Origin: Lunularia cruciata
Taxonomy: Eukaryota > Streptophyta > Marchantiopsida > Lunulariales > Lunulariaceae
NCBI GenBank assembly: GCA_948567375.1
Contig: OX419760.1
Coordinates: forward strand, 14,818,001-14,882,000
DNA length: 64,000 nt
Direction: 5' to 3'
Shown: piece by piece, positions 57,791 through 64,000 of the stretch
Position numbering within the stretch: position 1 is the stretch's first letter
Layout: every line of letters starts with the position of its first letter
Translations under genes and position numbers: made by a program
The notes under the pieces: model-generated
Database searches by the model: none
What the model saw: only the letters and a program-made list of their open reading frames with translations
Told to the model about the DNA's origin: nothing

Positions 57791-58386
57791 TGTAATACCA
57801 ATAGTTAAACATATTATATGTGCATAAATTTGACCTAGTAACATTTGGAAGGATGCAAGGTATGATAGGCTAGGTAGACAAGATAGAGGTGTCACCAAAA
57901 GAGTACTTCTACTAATAGGGTAGAAGCCAAAAATAACCTTAAAACTTTAGAGCTAATTTTAGAGGCTTAATCAAATGAATTAGGCCTTGAAAATATAAAG
58001 ATCATCTCCTCAAGGAACTAGGACTTGCCTTCTCCCTTCCACTAGTTGTCTCATCAAGAGCTTTTCAACAATACCTCACCTATATGATTTGGAGCTTCAT
58101 ATAATAAGATTCTCTAAAGATTCTATCCGATCAAACCTATTTGAGCAACTAGATAGGACAAGGACCAACATGTCAACCATCCAAGCAACTAATCTAAGGG
58201 TGGAGCTTGCTAACATGTCACCAATCCATCTATCTAATCCAAGGACGGAGCTTCCTTTGAGAAGATCCTCTTTACTATATAATAAAGAGAAGGAACTCCT
58301 TTGGGGTACCGGAGTATTGAGTGTGAAGCTTGTATTTTCCCTCTTGTATCTCTCTTTGAGAGTTCTCTTGTACTCATAGTATTACA
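57791..58386 (+). repeat. 5' LTR of element F
   Basis: 596 bases, TGTAATACCAATAG..CATAGTATTACA. TATA-like TATATAATAAA at about 58276-58286. Confidence 0.9.
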
Positions 58387-58387
58387 A

Positions 58388-58402
58388 TGGTATTAGAGCA
58401 AG
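58388..58402 (+). promoter_or_regulatory. Primer binding site of element F (initiator tRNA-Met)
   Basis: TGGTATTAGAGCAAG, one base after the LTR; close to TGGTATCAGAGC. Confidence 0.8.
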
Positions 58403-60000
58403 TGTTTTAAATTAAGAGAAGTGTATCACCCCTCTTGAAAGAACACAAGGTACTAAAATTGAGTAAAATTGAGGGAGAGAAAATATAGTGTAATTATTTG
58501 ACTTGGAAGGTGTTTTAGAGAGAAGATGGGATGGAGGTGCTTGAAGGAAAATTTCTTGCACTCAACTCTCCATTCTTGAATCCATTCCAGATCAAGATTA
58601 TATATATCCAATGTGAGCAAATGAGAGTATCTCTTGTTTATCATTTTGGAGCAAAGTTCATGAACAAAGTGATGAATTAACCAAACTTGGTGATTCTACC
58701 TGTGGTCATATATGACAAAGAGTGAGATTTGACAATCCACATTATGTTATGATGATAGAGATCTAAATGTACCAAATCTTCTTCCTTTCAACATGCAAGT
58801 AGAAATCCATTATGTGGTTAGACTAAAAGTGATGTTTAGGGATTTGTTAGTCGACAATTTAGGTGAGGAATATTATCAAAAAGTAATGGCCTTTGAGGTC
58901 CTAATGGTAATCCCAATAGTTTTTTCTTTCTCATGAGTGATCATATTAACCCTCTACTGAATAGGAAGTAGCAATTGAACATTGGTCATGTGTAGGAATC
59001 ATAGATCAGTAGTTGTAGGAGTTGATATAAGGAATGTAAGGGATGTTGAATGAGTTTTGGGAGATCAAGACGACCATGGAGGAATTGAAAAATCAAGTAC
59101 ATACCTTAAAGAGTGATCAAGTAATGCAAGAAGGGGAACCATCCGAACAACCAACACCAACAATTGGAGTACCTAGAGAGTCACTCATGCCAATGACACC
59201 AATCCCATTCAACAACCAAACCACATTATTATTGCAAATGAAAAATACATAAAACATTTAGCCTTACAAGGGACAACACTACATGGGAGAAGTGGAAAAT
59301 TGGATTTTCAAAATGAATCAATACCTTGATTCTTTATAGCTAAGATCACTTATCATTTAACAAGCATATTTGCATGTGGGTACTCGACCAATAAAGCCCT
59401 CACATTATATGATGTTTGGGAACAATCATTGTTGGTAGAAGGAAGAGAGGTCACTTGGACAGCCATGCAAGAAGAGTTGCTCAAGAATTTCCAATCTATG
59501 GATTCCATGCAGATGGCTTAAACCAGACTCTAGGGATTGAAGCAGAAGAATAGTGCACAAGAGTATATGGAGGCATTTCTTGATCTATAGATTGTGATAA
59601 CCAATATGAGTCCAATCAAAGCTCTTGATAATTTCAAAAGGGGATTAAAAGAGCAAATTTGCCAAGAGGTAATGGTACAAAATCTAATATTGTTTTTGAA
59701 GCCATTGCTTGTGCTCAAAGAATAATGAGGGCACTCAGAGGAGGTAAAGGGTTAACCCCAATGCAAAACTATTGGGTTGAGGCACCATTTTGGTGGACTA
59801 ATTCCTAATAGAATTGGACAACATTCAGTTCCAAGACAAAGGAGCAAGACCTCTCCAAGAGGAATACGGACGGATCAAAGAAAGGAGAGAAGGAGTCCCG
59901 CAAGGAGAAGGGGCTCAAGCAAAATAATGATGTTGTTACAATTGTGGCCAAGTTGGGCATATAGCCATCAATTGTCATGCTAGTCATCCTAGAGGTCCTT
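58403..60000 (+). pseudogene. Element F leader and gag
   Basis: Leader to about 58700. Gag pieces: 'MLNEFWEIKTTMEELKNQVH' (59043, coiled-coil start), a capsid part 'WTAMQEELLKNFQSMDSMQM' and 'MSPIKALDNFKRGLKEQICQ' (59455-59680), and a CCHC knuckle 'CYNCGQVGHIAINC' near 59935-59977. The frame is broken several times. Confidence 0.78.
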
Positions 60001-60750
60001 AACCTTCATACATACAACCTTTGAACCACATGGAGAGACAAATCAAGAACAAGGATGCAGAAATCATATATGAAAACAAAGATCACCAATAAATGCACCT
60101 CATGGCCTTATTGGCTCATTGAAGAAGCATAAAAGTAGGAGGAAGAAGAGGATGAGTGTGAAAAGGTGTGGGAAGACAAACACACAATTGATTGTCATAA
60201 ATAGAGTCCTAAAAGGCAATCCATTGAGAGTATTGATGACCTTGGAGTAATAGAGAATTTCTTATCTTACTCTGTTGCAATAAGGTTGGAGATTGAACTA
60301 GAGAAGGATGTGAATGACAAAGTAGAGTTACCTTATGGTCAGATAAAGATGATTGAGTCATTACCTAGAAAGATAACACTTTATGTAAGAAAGTATCAAG
60401 ATGCAATTGAGTGGCAAGTGATACAATTAGCCCTTTATGATGCAATCTTAGGAATACCATGGATAGAGCACTACAAACCCATGATGGATTGGAGAAAAAA
60501 GTAGTGAGAATTAGTCAATGGAAGATCTTTGGGGTTAAAGAAAGATCACAAAGGCAAGAACTACCTCTCTATGTCTTAGGAACCACATTTATTGGTAATA
60601 AAGATAAATCTTTCATGGTTCTAATAAGAAAAGTCCATGGTGCCCAACACAATGGACAAATCCTTGAGACATTGAAAGATGTGGTCAATGAGTTTCAAGA
60701 TGTCTCTCCATATGAATTACCTTCAATTTTACCACCAAAAGGAGAATAAA
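60001..60750 (+). pseudogene. Element F protease region
   Basis: The C-terminal half is visible at 60286-60504: 'YDAILGIPWIEHYKPMMDW' (ILG motif and the W-L/I step). The D-S-G site is not readable. 'FQDVSPYELPSILPPKGE' at its end leads into RT. Confidence 0.7.
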
Positions 60751-62040
60751 TCATAAAATTGATATACTTCTTGGGAAGACACCTCATTGTAAGGCCCCAT
60801 ATCAACTATCACCTCATGAGTTAGAGAAATGTAAGGCTTAAATCAAGGATATGTTATAGAATGTGCTTCTCCAACCCAATATATCATCATATGGGGCTCT
60901 TGTATTGTTTGTGAGGAAGAAGGATGGAATAATACGCATGTACATTGAATATTGGGGACTAAATCAACAAATGGTGAAGAAAAAATACCCATTACCTTGC
61001 ATGAATGACTTGTTTGATCAACTCAAAAGAGCAAAGCACTTCACCAAATTTTATCTATGGAGCGGTTACAACAAAATTAGGATTTTGGAAGAAGACACAC
61101 AAAATGGCCTTTCAAACAGGGTATGGTCACTTTGAGTATCTGGCAATGCTAATCGGCCTCACCAATGCACTAGTTACTTTCATGAGTTTGATGAATGACA
61201 TATTTTGTCTATAATGGATAAATTTGTTATCATTTTCCTTGATGACATTTTAGTCTACATTAGGACAATGACAAAGTACATGCAACATCTACAAGAAGTC
61301 CTTCAAATTATATGAAAGAATCAATTGTATGCCAGAATCTTAAAGTGCAAGTTTGGCAAATCTAAAGTAGACTATTTAGGGCATAAAGTAAATGCAAAAG
61401 AATCCAAGTATCAATTAATAAAATATAGGTCATTAAGAAATAGAGTGCTCTAGAAGATTGGACTCAACTCAAAAGTTTCTTGGGATTGATGGGGTTTTAT
61501 TGTTGATTTGTCAAGGACTTCTCCAAGGTTACACAACCTCTAACAACACTATTGGGCAATGGGAAGAAGTGGATGTGGGAAACTGCATAAGAATTAGCTT
61601 TTTAGGAATTGAAAGACGTTTACAACTTGCACCAATCTTGAAATGGCATGACCTAAAAAATCCAATCAAGTTGGCTACATATGCATCAAGAACAATAATA
61701 GAAGCAATTCTACAAGAAGGTGGCATGATGGATGGCACCCAATTGCATATTTCTCTTGTAAACTATTATTGGCAAAACATAACTATTATACCATCAAAAG
61801 AAAAGAGATGATCATTTATCTTGCAACCAAGAATTGGAAGCACGATCTTGGTGAGAAGGCATTTGTAGTGGAGATAGGCCACAAACCTCTAGTCTACCTC
61901 AAGATGCAAAAAGATCTTTCTCATAGGCAGATTTGGTGGGTGGAGTGGAGACAACAATTCAACATGATAATCACATATATGGAAGGCAAGAAGCAACTTG
62001 CAAATGCATTCACCCAAATGCCAATGGCAAAAATCTTGTG
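60751..62040 (+). pseudogene. Element F reverse transcriptase and RNase H
   Basis: 'SSYGALVLFVRKKDGIIRMY', 'KYPLPCMNDLFDQLKRAKHF', 'FYLWSGYNKI', 'FLDDILVYI' (61238-61263, both Asp kept), 'DYLGHKVNAKE'. RNase H: 'LATYASRTIIEAILQE' (Tyr for the first Asp) and 'VEIGHKPLVYL' (Gly for the Asp of TDH). Inactive. Confidence 0.82.
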
Positions 62041-63523
62041 ATGGAGGTCAAGATGAATCCTGAATTTTGGCCAGGATTCTTGCATCTACAAAAAGTGATT
62101 CATGAATTGTAGGAGCTCAATTGTTTGAAGTTTTCACTAGCACTCAAAGACTCACCTTTCATGATAGCAAGTTATGGATCCCAGATGCCATGGATATAAG
62201 AACCACCATCCTAGCAAAATGTCATGATTTTGCCATTGTAGGTCACATTGGAGTGGACAAGACCTTGGATGCAGTCAATTGCCATTACTATTGGCCCAAG
62301 ATGAGCAATGATGTGATGAAATGTTTGGAGTTGCTTACTCTATAAACAAAATAAAGCTTCTGATCAAGTTCTCATTGAACTTCTTCAACCACTCTCTCGT
62401 CTTATGCAACATGTGACCAAGTAAGCATGGATTTGGTTTGTGAATTGCCCAAGACCACCTTAGAGTTTGATTCCATTGTAGTCTTTGTCAATCTACTTAG
62501 CAAAAGGATTCATGTTTGTCCAACCACCAAGGATGTGATTGCCCCGCAACTAGCTCAATTGTACTTAGATGCATTTTTCTCGGACTATGGCTTGTCTCAA
62601 GCCCTTATCATTGATAGAGGTATTTAATTCACTTGTTTGTTTTTGACAACACTCTTTGTCCAAAACAATTTGGTTTCTTCAAAACCAAATTTGCCATGTC
62701 CACACCTTATTATCCATAGACTAATAGACAAATAAAGGGGGCTAATCATACGATTGAGTACATGCTATGGGGCTTCATCTTAGATGAGCAAGAGAGGTGG
62801 AACACTTTACTCCTATTGGTGAAAAATCTACTTAAAACAATTCAATGAATGCATCCACACAAGTCACACCATTATTCATCATGTATGGAGAGCATTATTT
62901 CACACCTTTGAGCTTGATGAAGGTTTTTTTGATGGCTACTAAGGTTGACGTGGTCAACACTTTTGTTTCTAGAATCCAATAGGGTATGGAGAACGCCAAG
63001 CACAGATTACAAATTGCCCAAAATTGCCATAAGTAGTATGTAGATGCAAACCGCCAACACATGGAATTCAATGTTGGAGATCAAGTCTAGCTATCAACCA
63101 CCAACCTCACATTAGTTGGCCCTTGTAAGCTAAGACCTTGTTTTATTGGACCTTTCCCTATTCTTCATCAAATCAGCATAGTGGCCTACCACCTCAAGCT
63201 ACTATCACACATGAAGATCCATCTAGTATTCCATGTCTCCTTACTACATAGATATACCTCCTCCCAACCACCTCATTTTCCTTCCATACAAGACATTTGA
63301 CCTTGTCCAACACTCATTGATGGCTTGGAGGAATATGAAGTCCAATGCATTCTTCAAAATTGCATCCGGGGTACTCGCCATCTCCATATAAAATATCTTG
63401 TCCATTTGAAAGTGTACCCATTGTACGAGGCAACATGGGAGCCAACAACCAACTTGACTAATGCATTGGTGTTAGTAAAAATAGCTTCACAACAAGAATG
63501 TTGCATCATAAAAGGTGGAGGTT
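62041..63523 (+). pseudogene. Element F integrase with chromodomain
   Basis: Zinc-module 'CHDFAIVGHIGVDKTLDAVN'. Core 'VSMDLVCELPKTTLEFDSIV' (first Asp) and 'ALIIDRGI' (second Asp). A decayed core end and GPY/F-like region near 63040-63240. The chromodomain open stretch 63325-63528 has 'EEYEVQCILQNCIRG..IKYLVHLKVYPLYEATWEP'. A purine tract AAAGGTGGAGG (63511-63521) precedes the 3' LTR. Confidence 0.83.
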
Positions 63524-64000
63524 TGTAATATTGATAGCTAGACGTATTATCTATACATGAAAATTGGCTTGGTAATATCTAGAAGGATGTTAGGTATGAT
63601 GGGCTAGGTAGATCAGATAGAGGCATCACCAAAAGAATGTTTATAATAATAGTGCAAAAGCCAAAAATACTTTGAAAACTTTAGAGTTAATTTTAGAGAT
63701 CTAAATAGATGAATTAGCCCTCAAAAATAAGGAAAGTGAATCACTTTGAGCAGAAAAGGCTTTCCTTCTCCCCTCACCATTTTTCTCATTCAGAGCTTTT
63801 TAATAGTACCTCATCCATGCAATTTTGAGCTTCCTATAGTAATATTCCCTTTGGTCAAACATGTTTGACCAACTAGATAGGACAAAGACCAATAAGTCAC
63901 CCATCTATGCAGCTAGTCTAAAGGTGGAGCTTGTTGACATGTCACAAATCCATGTATTTGATGCAAGGATAGAGCTTCCCTTGAGGGGCTCCTCTTTGCT
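63524..64000 (+). repeat. 3' LTR of element F (partial)
   Basis: TGTAATATTGATAGC onward, aligned with the first three quarters of 57791-58386. Cut by the window end. Confidence 0.88.

Larger units (their letters stand above)
57791..64000 (+). mobile_element. Chromovirus F (Ty3/gypsy), decayed, 3' LTR cut by window end
   Basis: 5' LTR 57791-58386, PBS 58388, gag, protease, RT, RNase H, integrase, chromodomain, purine tract, 3' LTR from 63524. All domains are present in order, with many stops and small frameshifts. It is the only copy of family F here with internal sequence; the others are solo LTRs. Confidence 0.9.

Noticed and set aside
1-64000. tRNA, rRNA, CRISPR array or intact host gene
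   Set aside because: I looked for cloverleaf-like segments, rRNA words, regular spacer repeats and long non-transposon frames and saw none; a tRNAscan or Infernal run would settle it.

Overview
This is a plant nuclear window made almost entirely of transposable elements. The evidence is Ty3/gypsy retroelements with tRNA-primed binding sites, chromodomain integrases, solo LTRs, deep nesting and long AT-rich gene-free tracts. I found no host gene, rRNA, tRNA or CRISPR array. The species cannot be fixed from the sequence. A large-genome, possibly non-flowering land plant fits the retroelement mix, but that is inference.

Layout. (1) 1-~6300, minus strand: the 5' two thirds of a decayed Ty3/gypsy element in the order LTR, PBS, gag, protease, cytosine-5 DNA methyltransferase, reverse transcriptase. 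The RT runs off the window edge. The methyltransferase domain is the standout of the window. (2) 6320-38050: a relic gene 'D' (minus) is split by a 28.9-kb nest. The outer element is chromovirus A3 (6849-35719, minus, TSD AATAC). Inside it sit B (8082-15804, plus, a nearly complete non-chromodomain gypsy element), A2 (16105-26950, minus, TSD CAAGA) and A4 (28090-33672, plus, TSD TTRGG). A2 itself carries element C (19228-24406, TSD GCTCC), and A4 carries a solo B LTR (28598-29289). D and C encode related proteins, so the nest landed in an older relative of the C family. (3) 36366-37413: a solo F LTR holding a decayed solo A LTR. (4) 38051-41400: AT-rich, with a 203-bp tandem duplication. (5) 41400-45500, plus: a relic reverse-transcriptase element 'E', split by a solo F LTR that itself contains an inverted solo F LTR. 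(6) 45530-57790: two more solo F LTRs in AT-rich DNA without recognisable genes. (7) 57791-64000, plus: a decayed full chromovirus F whose 3' LTR is cut by the window end.

How the parts work. In an intact LTR element the LTR supplies promoter and terminator, a host tRNA primes reverse transcription at the PBS, gag packages RNA, and protease, RT, RNase H and integrase copy and insert the DNA. Here every copy is broken by stop codons, frameshifts or deletions. In the reading frames I followed most closely, the stops are all TAG or TGA, which fits C-to-T decay of methylated DNA. The A-family LTRs carry arrays of heat-shock-element-like GAA/TTC repeats just upstream of the TATA box, suggesting stress-driven transcription. 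The first element is unusual in having carried its own DNA methyltransferase. Coordinates of LTR ends with TG..CA and target-site duplications are exact to the base as read; limits of decayed coding relics are approximate.
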